DNA from: an uncultured Lachnospiraceae bacterium
Lineage (GTDB): Bacteria > Bacillota > Clostridia > Lachnospirales > Lachnospiraceae
Direction: 5' to 3'
NCBI GenBank assembly: GCA_910578085.1
Contig: CAJTPM010000054.1
Location: forward strand, 1 to 17,253
Length of the DNA: 17,253 nucleotides
In this document: positions 1 to 6,988 of the stretch, piece after piece
Layout: every line of letters begins with the position of its first letter
Numbering within the stretch: position 1 is the stretch's first letter
Made by a program: the position numbers and the translations under genes
The notes under the pieces: generated by a model
What the model was told of the DNA's origin: nothing
Databases searched by the model: none
The model's input: only the letters and a program-made list of their open reading frames with translations

Positions 1-34
1 TCAACCACCCTTCTTGGAATTCCCTATATTTGAA

Positions 35-286
35 TTATACAGGAAGCTCCTTATTGCATCTTGGCAGGTTAAAGTTTCCCTCATGGACTTTTACCTCGGG
101 GATAATCGTACCCACCCTTGAGATCAGCACTCTTTCTCCACGCAGTATTGCTTCCCTGCATTCATCCGTATACATGTTAAGGATATTTTCGATAATCCTC
201 TTATCATAAACATTATCATCTCTTTCACATATACGCCTTGCCATCTGATGAGCTGATAATGCCTGCGTTCCTTTTACTCTTGGCAT
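35..286 (-). CDS. HU-like DNA-binding protein, probably C-terminally truncated
   Basis: The 83-residue product resembles the HU/IHF-like proteins common in Lachnospiraceae. A basic N-terminus is followed by two helices (about residues 12-47), then a turn at RGERVLISRVGTI (about 49-61), matching the GE-V-L-GFGTF region of HU. HU proteins bind and bend DNA and would act on the nucleoid or on a mobile element. Full-length relatives continue past the CNKE near residue 78 with a beta arm and a C-terminal helix. Here the frame ends after ELPV, so the arm is missing and the gene is probably truncated or frameshifted. The start is well supported: AAGGAGG lies 8-9 bases upstream of the ATG. The family assignment is by resemblance, moderately sure; loss of DNA bending is inference. 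Confidence 0.6.
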   Translation of the reverse strand: MPRVKGTQALSAHQMARRICERDDNVYDKRIIENILNMYTDECREAILRGERVLISRVGTIIPEVKVHEGNFNLPRCNKELPV

Positions 287-336
287 TTATTTTGTTCCTC
301 CTTCGATTTTGATTATTTAGTTTTTAATTTTGGGAA

Positions 337-364
337 TGTGATTTTGATAGTGTGATTTTGTCAA
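337..364 (-). promoter_or_regulatory. Tandem TGTGATTTTG repeat beside a consensus -35 box
   Basis: TGTGATTTTG occurs at 337-346 and again at 351-360, separated by 4 bases. On the minus strand a perfect TTGACA (359-364) overlaps the second copy, so the repeats fill the spacer and -10 region of a possible promoter for the HU-like gene. No good -10 hexamer is visible at 16-18 bases, so it would be weak or need an activator. A repressor or activator site is inferred from this arrangement. The stretch from 365 to 593 holds no recognisable gene. Confidence 0.35.
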
Positions 365-593
365 TGAAATGATGTTTTTAAGTTACTGATGGATGTGTGG
401 TCTCAGAATACCTCTGTGACACTCTGTGAGGCTCATATGGGCGTTTGAATACAATTTGTGAAACTTCCCTCTGTAATCATGTTAAGCCACACAAATAAGC
501 CCTCTAACAATCATATCGCTACAACTGATAAAGGACTTATTTAAATGTCCTAACATATGTGCAAGATTCTCCTTTCTTGCGTATTTTTCTAAA

Positions 594-671
594 TGGTCAC
601 TTTTTTGGTCACTTTTCCTCCTGAATATCCTGAAACCATTGATTTTACTGTATTTCCATGGTCACTTTTCA
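594..671. repeat. Three direct copies of TGGTCACTTTT next to a tRNA scar
   Basis: Identical 11-base copies start at 594, 606 and 659. The first two are 12 bases apart and the third ends just before the tRNA fragment. Read on the minus strand, the outermost copy begins TGAAAAGTGACC. Multiple short repeats inside a terminus that begins with TG are typical of IS21-family ends. Repeats next to a tRNA attachment core can also be arm-type sites for a tyrosine integrase. No IstA, IstB or integrase gene lies in the window, so the repeat is certain and its owner is not. Confidence 0.6.
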
Positions 672-694
672 GGGTTCAAGTCCCTTCTTCCGCA
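671..694 (+). other. 3' end of a tRNA gene (probable tRNA-Leu), attachment-site or truncation scar
   Basis: The sequence has a T-arm (GGG-TTCAAGT-CCC) followed directly by CTTCCGC and a discriminator A, that is, the T-loop, acceptor 3' strand and tRNA end without an encoded CCA. The matching 5' acceptor would be GCGGAAG, typical of tRNA-Leu. Nothing upstream can form the D-arm, anticodon arm or 5' acceptor, so only about 24 bases remain. This is what an element using a tRNA 3' end as attB leaves at its far end, and would put that element to the left. An IS cutting a tRNA gene would look similar. Confidence 0.65.
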
Positions 695-700
695 GGTTAT

Positions 701-744
701 GGCGCGAAGCCGAACCGGGTGGGTTCAGGGTTCGCGCCGTTTTA
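701..744 (+). terminator. Rho-independent terminator following the tRNA fragment
   Basis: A perfect 8-base stem, GGCGCGAA (701-708) with TTCGCGCC (731-738), is extended inward by GAACC/GGTTC and followed by GTTTTA. Its place right after a tRNA 3' end suggests it is the original tRNA terminator. It may also slow transcripts leaving the opposite-strand restriction operon, although no T-run follows it in that direction. Confidence 0.7.
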
Positions 745-765
745 TGTAATGCAAAATTCCGATTT

Positions 766-1668
766 TCACCAGATATCAGAAAGTTTCCCAACCGATATCA
801 GAGTACCGCAGGCATTTAAATATTCCATTTCATCCTCGACCTGCACCTGTAATGCCAGTTTCCTGTCGGCATCAAGTGTATCGAGATAGAGATAAAGCCT
901 GTCCGCAAAATATTCGTCAGGAATATTCAGGGTATTTTCAACAGAATTTTGCAGATACCCGGAATGCAGCTGCAGCATGGCAAAAAAATATGCAACAACG
1001 AAAATGCCTGAAGTATCATCCGTTACAATCTGTGGCGTATCAGCTGATAAAACATAACTGATATCACGGGGTGATATCTTTACTTCTCTTATCAGATCAG
1101 AAATAAATTCGCCGCTTGTTTTCGCATTAAATTCATCTTCGTTTTTAATAAAATCAATCAATTTCTTCTGAATGATGTCAACTACATTTTGCTTATTAGC
1201 CTGTGATATTTTCTGTGCCTGATCAAGAACATCCAGATAAATTCTTTCTGATTCACTCGCATCGTATTGAATGAAACCGCTCGCATGGGCACAGTTATCC
1301 CTTTTATCTACAAATTCTTTTACAGCATTCTTTTTATTTACATGCCATGAATGAATGCTCAGGTACTGGTCTATCATGGTTTTTTCCGGAATAATGGATG
1401 CCTCAAAAATATTGTTTATTCCATTAAATTTTGCATCTGACTTACATAATCCCTGCACTTTGCTGAAGCTGAATTGTTTTAACTCCCAGAATTCCTTGTA
1501 CAGGAATGACATAAAGAGCATGTGAAAAGCCATCAATGCAAATTGATGCTTTCCCTTTTCACAATTTTCATGAAAGCTCTCAATCAAATACTGACGGTAG
1601 GCATTATTTTCCTCATCCGCAAAATCAATCGGCAGATACATATTCAATTTATCTATATATTCGTTCAT
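766..1668 (-). CDS. HEPN-motif protein at the end of a type I restriction operon (putative RNase effector)
   Basis: I do not recognise this 300-residue protein as a named family. Its clearest feature is RDNCAH at residues 123-128, followed by ASG. This fits the HEPN ribonuclease signature R-(N/D/H)-x3-H, with a helical region before it (about 20-66) as in HEPN folds. HEPN proteins cleave RNA in many defence and toxin systems, including the PrrC and RloC anticodon nucleases linked to type I restriction enzymes. The gene starts 33 bases after hsdM-hsdS on the same strand with AGGTGAT 4-5 bases before its ATG, so it is almost certainly co-transcribed. It has no membrane segment or signal peptide, and no ATPase domain such as PrrC/RloC carry. 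The C-terminal half (about 150-300) is acidic and helical with no motif I know. RNase activity is inferred from the motif; operon membership is directly supported. Confidence 0.6.
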   Translation of the reverse strand: MNEYIDKLNMYLPIDFADEENNAYRQYLIESFHENCEKGKHQFALMAFHMLFMSFLYKEFWELKQFSFSKVQGLCKSDAKFNGINNIFEASIIPEKTMIDQYLSIHSWHVNKKNAVKEFVDKRDNCAHASGFIQYDASESERIYLDVLDQAQKISQANKQNVVDIIQKKLIDFIKNEDEFNAKTSGEFISDLIREVKISPRDISYVLSADTPQIVTDDTSGIFVVAYFFAMLQLHSGYLQNSVENTLNIPDEYFADRLYLYLDTLDADRKLALQVQVEDEMEYLNACGTLISVGKLSDIW

Positions 1669-1701
1669 AAAATCACCTGCTGTATGAATTACACCCGGAG
1701 A

Positions 1702-4203
1702 TCAGACTTCACTGATCCTGTCTTTTATCTTCTGCTCAAAAATTTCCATAAGCCGCCTGTTCTGTTTAACAACAGCCATTTCTTCATTGAGCTGGGCAGC
1801 CAGTTGTTTTTGAACTTCGATCGGCGGAAGTTTGATTTTTGTCCGTGCCAGCAATTCTGCGTTAAAGTTTGCCTGATTTACCGCCTGGCGTGAGTTTCGC
1901 ATAAAATACCCTGTTTCCCGCAAATTGTTTATTGCGCACCAGACAAACATATTATCAGCAACGGACTCATCCTTGTTTGATAAAGCCAACAGAAAAGAAG
2001 CATTTATATATTCATCATCTGTTTCCAGAAACAGTGCGGTTTTTCCGACATGTTTAGGCGCGTTTCTCCAGTTAAACAGCAGTGTATCCGGCTTTAAAAT
2101 AAATTTTCGATATTTCTCTTCATATTTTATTTTCCTGATTTTACTTAAGTCTAACAGCCCGTTCAGACCAAGTTCTGCCGTGGACACAATTTTTATTCCA
2201 TTTTTGTCTTCGTTTTGAGGGATGGAAACTGTTACGCCATAACTGATATCATACAGATCACCAATATTGTAATCACTCCAGCTTTCATCAGGCCTCACAA
2301 CAGGTTTATAATGATCCACGATCTGTTTTGCGCCATCTATGATTTTCTGACAGTTCTCGATCTCTTCCACTATTTCTTTCTGAACAGAAAGCGGCGGCAT
2401 GGGTATTTGCAGGTTTTTTAAGATCGATTGAGAAATATTTGGCTGTGCTCCGCCAGTAGAAAGGCTGACCAGAAAGTCGCGCTTCGTTCTCAGTAAATAA
2501 TATAAAAACTCCGGTATGAAATTATCGCTCGGCAATACCGCACAGACTGCCTGGTTTGTACTGCTTTTAACTTTTAGCAGGCCCACCTGGCCGGCAGTCG
2601 CACCATACATGGCTATGACGACCGTATTTTCCGGAAAAATTTTTGCCGATGAATTTGCAAGTGCTTTTTCGGTAATTTTCTCATCCGTTTCATAAATAAA
2701 ACCGCGAGATACCTCTCCACTTTTCAGCCAGTTTACTGTACCGTTTTTGTAGTATTCTTCTACATTGCTTTTCGGAGTGCCGCCCGATGATGTAATGCAG
2801 ACATCGCCAAGTTTCACCACCGGCCAGGCGCTTTTAACCGCTGCCGTTTCTTTAAAACGTTCTCCGACAAGTATGTAATCCTGATCTGCGATCCTTTTTT
2901 TGCTGACAAGCTGGACAAGCGGACTTCCGGATACATCTTTACTATTTTGATAAGCCTTTACAAGATCAATAATATCCGGAATATCATTTTGTCCGATTTC
3001 CCTGCGTTGTGCGCCCAAATCAAAACCATCACTGTTCATCTTTACAAAAAGCACATCATCCTTTTGTTTTGCCAAAGCTCTGTCTATCAAAAGTACGCTT
3101 GTCTTGACACCGCTATACGGATTAAAAATACCGGCGGGCAGGGATATAACAGCATAAAGAAATCCTTCGTCAATTAAATATTTACGAAGTTTTCTGTATA
3201 CATTTGCAGACTGAAAAACAACCCCCTCCGGTACGATAATGCCGGCACGTCCATTTGGAGATAAATGTTCTGCAATATAGTCAACAAAAAGTATTTCGCT
3301 GCGCTTAACATTCGGCTCTCTGAAACGATTATGAGGGTTAATTCCTCCCTTCGGCGTCATAAACGGAGGATTGGCAAGAATGACATCAAACTGCTCCTCC
3401 CAGCGGTCCAAACTTGTCAGGGTATCATATTCAAAAATTCTCGGTTTGGCAAAATGATGAAGATACATGTTCACCCGTGACAGACGCACCATATCCTGGG
3501 AAATATCATACCCCTCGAAGTTTCTCATCATTTTCTTTTTTTCATCAGGAGTAAGGGAAATATGTCCCTCACTGTCAAGACTATGGTTTAAAATATATTT
3601 ATAGGCAGATATTAAAAATCCGGCTGTTCCACAGGCAGGATCAAGGATACGATCGTTTTTTGCCGGCTGAACAATTTCAACAATCATATCTATAATGTGC
3701 CTGGGCGTTCTGAACTGTCCGGCATCGCCCTGCGAACCCATAATGCTGAGAAGCATCTCAAAGGCTTCTCCCAGATCCTCACTGGTCTGGCTGTTATAAG
3801 TGAAATCGTTGATTTCTTTCAGGAAAAGATTGATGGTTTCCGCATCCCGAAACGGAATGTATGCATTGCGAAACACATCTCGAAAAAAATCAGGAAGATT
3901 GGGATTTCGCTGCATTGCCTCAATTCCTTCACGGTATAAATCCGCCCGGTCCTGACCGCTTATCTGCGGATTCATCAGATTGCTCCAGGCATATTTGGAA
4001 TATTTCACCTTTTCCGTATCAACAAAAAATTTTCTTTCCCCGCCAAAGAACTCATCCTCGAGGAATTCCTTATCCATGTCGTCCATGAATTTGAATATCA
4101 TTGCAATTGTAATCTGTTCGACCTGGGATTTTGGATCAGGAACCTTTCCGACAAGAATGTCTCTCAGTGTATTTAATTTATTTTTCATATCGAAACTCAG
4201 CAT
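1702..4203 (-). CDS. hsdMS: Type I restriction-modification fused methyltransferase-specificity subunit (HsdM-HsdS)
   Basis: The product (833 aa) joins two normally separate subunits. The N-terminal part (to about 440) is an N6-adenine methyltransferase: a QFRTP helical-domain motif near 163-167, SAM-binding motif I DPACGTAGF at 188-196 and catalytic NPPF at 278-281. The C-terminal part is an HsdS with two target-recognition domains (about 460-602 and 645-792), each followed by a PPLSVQ/PPIEVQ segment (603 and 793) and a helical spacer. It should recognise a bipartite DNA site, methylate adenine and guide HsdR. The ATG at 4203 is preferred because GGAAGGG (4213-4219) lies 9 bases upstream. 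A TTG at 4227, overlapping the hsdR stop, would add 8 residues but has no ribosome binding site. Separate HsdM and HsdS are usually about 500 and 400 residues, so no domain appears lost. No frameshift is seen. Confidence 0.9.
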   Translation of the reverse strand: MLSFDMKNKLNTLRDILVGKVPDPKSQVEQITIAMIFKFMDDMDKEFLEDEFFGGERKFFVDTEKVKYSKYAWSNLMNPQISGQDRADLYREGIEAMQRNPNLPDFFRDVFRNAYIPFRDAETINLFLKEINDFTYNSQTSEDLGEAFEMLLSIMGSQGDAGQFRTPRHIIDMIVEIVQPAKNDRILDPACGTAGFLISAYKYILNHSLDSEGHISLTPDEKKKMMRNFEGYDISQDMVRLSRVNMYLHHFAKPRIFEYDTLTSLDRWEEQFDVILANPPFMTPKGGINPHNRFREPNVKRSEILFVDYIAEHLSPNGRAGIIVPEGVVFQSANVYRKLRKYLIDEGFLYAVISLPAGIFNPYSGVKTSVLLIDRALAKQKDDVLFVKMNSDGFDLGAQRREIGQNDIPDIIDLVKAYQNSKDVSGSPLVQLVSKKRIADQDYILVGERFKETAAVKSAWPVVKLGDVCITSSGGTPKSNVEEYYKNGTVNWLKSGEVSRGFIYETDEKITEKALANSSAKIFPENTVVIAMYGATAGQVGLLKVKSSTNQAVCAVLPSDNFIPEFLYYLLRTKRDFLVSLSTGGAQPNISQSILKNLQIPMPPLSVQKEIVEEIENCQKIIDGAKQIVDHYKPVVRPDESWSDYNIGDLYDISYGVTVSIPQNEDKNGIKIVSTAELGLNGLLDLSKIRKIKYEEKYRKFILKPDTLLFNWRNAPKHVGKTALFLETDDEYINASFLLALSNKDESVADNMFVWCAINNLRETGYFMRNSRQAVNQANFNAELLARTKIKLPPIEVQKQLAAQLNEEMAVVKQNRRLMEIFEQKIKDRISEV

Positions 4204-4223
4204 TCTTTTTATCCCTTCCTGTT

Positions 4224-6779
4224 TCAATTTGTAAAGCGGTTTACATTTACATGGTCAGATATATAATCCATGACCATCCTCGCATTGGCTGTACCTAATT
4301 GTTTCAGGTCTCCCATGGTAAATGTGGGGCAGTCCGCAAGCATCTGCGGGTTCTTATCCTCAAAAACCCGGCGAACATATTTGTCTGTCAGATATACCTC
4401 AAAAAAATTTTTGATATCATAATACCTGTCAGCAGGTATCTCACAAGTCTGTTTAAACCGCTCGAACTCATCCTGGACTAATTCATGTTTTGATTTGTAT
4501 CCGGGAATAAATCCAAAAACCTTATCAATTATTTCGCGCAGGCTTACGCGGCGATCTATATTTATCGCCCGCCGTAATTTATCCATATTGATATAATCAT
4601 CCGGCTTATCGAACAGTTCCCGTATGATATATTGCTCAACCGCATTAAAATCGCCAGCAGCAACCTGTCGCTTAATATATTCATCCTCCCTGATCGTTTC
4701 CTCAAATTTCTCATATAGCTTTCGATCAATCTTCATTCCTTCGGCGCCGGCAGCAATTTCCGTCAGGAAACAAATCTCATCCGGTTCAAAAGATTCATAT
4801 GACTCAATCTTTTGCCTGTCTGTATTTGCCTCTCCATCTCCAAACTGTCCCTTCTCTTTCTGCCGCCGAGGCAATTTTATTACTTCGTCATATAGAAAGG
4901 CCTCTTCAAAATATTCATAATTTCCAAAAAAATCAAATAGTTTAAATGTCGTTTTAGGTTTCCTGACGGTTTCCCGGCGCCCTCCTTCGACACAGGTATA
5001 TTTGAAATCACAGATACGGGTCCCCCGGCCTTTTATCTGGACAAAGTCACCCGGCGAAAAGATCGGCCGCATTAAAACAACATTAAGAAGATCCGTGCAA
5101 TCATATCCTGTCGTCATCATACCTACCGTAACGCAGACACGGGTTTTGGAACTTTTATAATTTTCAGGAAACCCGGTATATCCACTCAAATTATTGTTCT
5201 GAAAATTAATGGTATATGCCTGCGCATTTGTTATATCGGATGTGATCTGCATGGCAAAATCAGAGTTGTATTTGCCCGGCCAGATTTCCTCAGCATATTC
5301 GTTAAGTATCTCAGTGATTTTTGCGGCATGTTTCCTGCTGACGCAAAATATGATAGATTTTCCCACGTCAGACGAAATGGGATCCCTCAATGCATTTTGA
5401 AGAAACGTTTTACAGAACATTTTATTTGTATTTCCCGAGAAAAAAGTTTTTTCAAAATTTCGCCCGAAAAAGCTCTCTTCTTCATCCTCATCCTCGTTTT
5501 CACCGCTTTTAACAACCACGGAATATCCTCTATCCGAGAGCAGCTGTGTCGTGATATCCGTACGGGCATCTACAACAGTGGGATTAACCAAAAACGGACC
5601 CTCTTTATCTTTTACCCCATCTATTAAGCTATATCTGAAAGTTGGATCACCGCTTTTACATCCAAATGTCTCATAGGAATCAAGAAGCTGCCGTCTCTCC
5701 CAGGAGCGAATATCGGTCATTTTAAGTTTCTCTATATCAACATTTTTAATATAATCTTTTGGTGTTGCCGTGAGGCCCAATTTATATCCCAGAAAATATT
5801 CAAATACAGCTCTGGCATTTCCACTGATACTGCGATGCGCTTCGTCTGAAATCACCAGATCAAAATCGGTCGGTTTAAACAGCCGTCGATATTTATTGTT
5901 GTAAAGAAGGCTTTGCACAGTAGTAACAACAATATCTGCTTTTTTCCAATCATCCCGATGCTCTTTGAAGACAAGAGAAGTGTAATCTCTTTTCAGATAA
6001 TCACGAAAGCTTTTCTGTGCCTGATTTTCAAGTTCCAGGCGATCAACGAGAAATAAAACACGTTTTGCATTTCCGGTGCGTAAAAACAGTTTAATGACAG
6101 CTGCAGATACTAATGTTTTCCCCGTTCCGGTTGCCATCTCAAACAAATATCTGGTATTTCCTGATTTAGCACTTTTCTGCAGGGACTCAATCGCACGGAT
6201 CTGATACCTGCGCAGAAAACGTAAGCCATGATCTCTGATGAAATCCTGTCTTGTCTCTTCATTCTGATATCGCAGATCCTGCGCATAGTCTGTCATCTGT
6301 GTTACAGCTATATAGTCACTTTCAATTTTCTCATTATAAAGTTTTGAGATGTCAGAAGAAAACGCTTTGCTACTTTTTAAAGATTCATAACTTGGAAAAG
6401 CAGTAATGAGCTGCGGATTGCCCTTTTCTATGTTCCAGAAGTAATGTACATTCCCGTTTGACAAAATGACATATTTAACATATAAATTGCCGGCATATTC
6501 TCTGGCCTGCTCTTTTCCGACTAATGGGTCAATCTCTTCTGATTTGGCTTCCAGCACAATGAACGGCCGATTATTTTCGTCGAGAAGGAGGAAATCCACA
6601 TATCCGTTTACAGATTTTTCAAAGTTCTCTCCCATTCCATCGATCTGTGAACGGGTCATCTTTACATTTGCTTCCACAGAGACATTGGCGGATCCATTTT
6701 CATCATCAAAGAAACGCCACCCTGCTTCCTTGAGCATATCATTTATTTTCACTCTTGCCTTTGCTTCTTTGGATCTCAT
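4224..6779 (-). CDS. hsdR: Type I restriction enzyme R subunit (HsdR), DEAD/DEAH translocase-nuclease
   Basis: The 851-residue protein is the motor and nuclease of a type I restriction enzyme. It shows a PD-(D/E)xK-type nuclease centre (VD at 61-62 and EAK at 77-79), Walker A ATGTGKT at 216-222, DEAH at 312-315, TATP at 337-340 and helicase motif VI around QIKGRGTRICD (581-591). The C-terminal 200 residues are helical and probably dock on the methyltransferase. It is first in the operon, 20 bases before hsdM-hsdS. The ATG at 6779 is chosen over a TTG at 6797 because GGGGG lies about 8 bases upstream of it and the TTG lacks a convincing site. All catalytic motifs are intact, so the enzyme is probably active. 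The acidic insert ENEDEDEEE near 427-435 is unusual. Confidence 0.93.
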   Translation of the reverse strand: MRSKEAKARVKINDMLKEAGWRFFDDENGSANVSVEANVKMTRSQIDGMGENFEKSVNGYVDFLLLDENNRPFIVLEAKSEEIDPLVGKEQAREYAGNLYVKYVILSNGNVHYFWNIEKGNPQLITAFPSYESLKSSKAFSSDISKLYNEKIESDYIAVTQMTDYAQDLRYQNEETRQDFIRDHGLRFLRRYQIRAIESLQKSAKSGNTRYLFEMATGTGKTLVSAAVIKLFLRTGNAKRVLFLVDRLELENQAQKSFRDYLKRDYTSLVFKEHRDDWKKADIVVTTVQSLLYNNKYRRLFKPTDFDLVISDEAHRSISGNARAVFEYFLGYKLGLTATPKDYIKNVDIEKLKMTDIRSWERRQLLDSYETFGCKSGDPTFRYSLIDGVKDKEGPFLVNPTVVDARTDITTQLLSDRGYSVVVKSGENEDEDEEESFFGRNFEKTFFSGNTNKMFCKTFLQNALRDPISSDVGKSIIFCVSRKHAAKITEILNEYAEEIWPGKYNSDFAMQITSDITNAQAYTINFQNNNLSGYTGFPENYKSSKTRVCVTVGMMTTGYDCTDLLNVVLMRPIFSPGDFVQIKGRGTRICDFKYTCVEGGRRETVRKPKTTFKLFDFFGNYEYFEEAFLYDEVIKLPRRQKEKGQFGDGEANTDRQKIESYESFEPDEICFLTEIAAGAEGMKIDRKLYEKFEETIREDEYIKRQVAAGDFNAVEQYIIRELFDKPDDYINMDKLRRAINIDRRVSLREIIDKVFGFIPGYKSKHELVQDEFERFKQTCEIPADRYYDIKNFFEVYLTDKYVRRVFEDKNPQMLADCPTFTMGDLKQLGTANARMVMDYISDHVNVNRFTN

Positions 6780-6792
6780 GGTAATACCCCCA

Positions 6793-6809
6793 ATCAAATT
6801 TAATTTGAT
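6793..6809. promoter_or_regulatory. Perfect 17-base palindrome in front of hsdR
   Basis: ATCAAATT-T-AATTTGAT is a perfect inverted repeat with one central base. It lies in the hsdR leader, 13 bases upstream of the preferred start and next to the GGGGG ribosome binding site. Restriction operons are often controlled by small regulators or leader structures, so an operator or translational block is a reasonable inference. No controller gene is visible nearby. Confidence 0.4.
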
Positions 6810-6907
6810 CCATCATTTTCTCATAGCCTGTAAACTTAACATTACCGATCCTGCCATAATCAGTATTTTGTTTTCTGCTGGTTTCACCGCCCGCAAACAG
6901 TCGATTA

Positions 6908-6936
6908 ATTATAACTTGCTTCTTCAAAACAATCAA
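6908..6936 (-). promoter_or_regulatory. Sigma-A promoter of the restriction operon
   Basis: On the minus strand TTGATT (6931-6936) and a perfect TATAAT (6908-6913) are separated by exactly 17 bases. Transcription would start near 6900 and give a leader of about 120 bases before hsdR. It is the only good promoter seen upstream of the three minus-strand genes ending at 766. Confidence 0.75.
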
Positions 6937-6988
6937 TTGCCAGCCTTCACTCCAATAATATAAATCTCATCGGCATGCACTTCCTTTG

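Noticed and set aside
482..556. Minus-strand 24-residue frame starting MLGHLNKSF with AAAGGAG upstream
   Set aside because: The LGH-like start recalls tyrosine recombinases, but the frame is too short and the spacing to AAAGGAG is 12 bases. It may be a fragment of a mobile-element gene, but I cannot support it.
593..889. Plus-strand open frame of 98 residues
   Set aside because: It runs across the triplicate repeat, the tRNA fragment and its terminator and then antisense to the HEPN gene. It has no ribosome binding site and the protein has no recognisable character.
6739..6936. Minus-strand 65-residue frame overlapping the start of hsdR
   Set aside because: It begins with TTG inside the -35 box of the predicted promoter, so its start would not be transcribed, and it overlaps hsdR in another frame.
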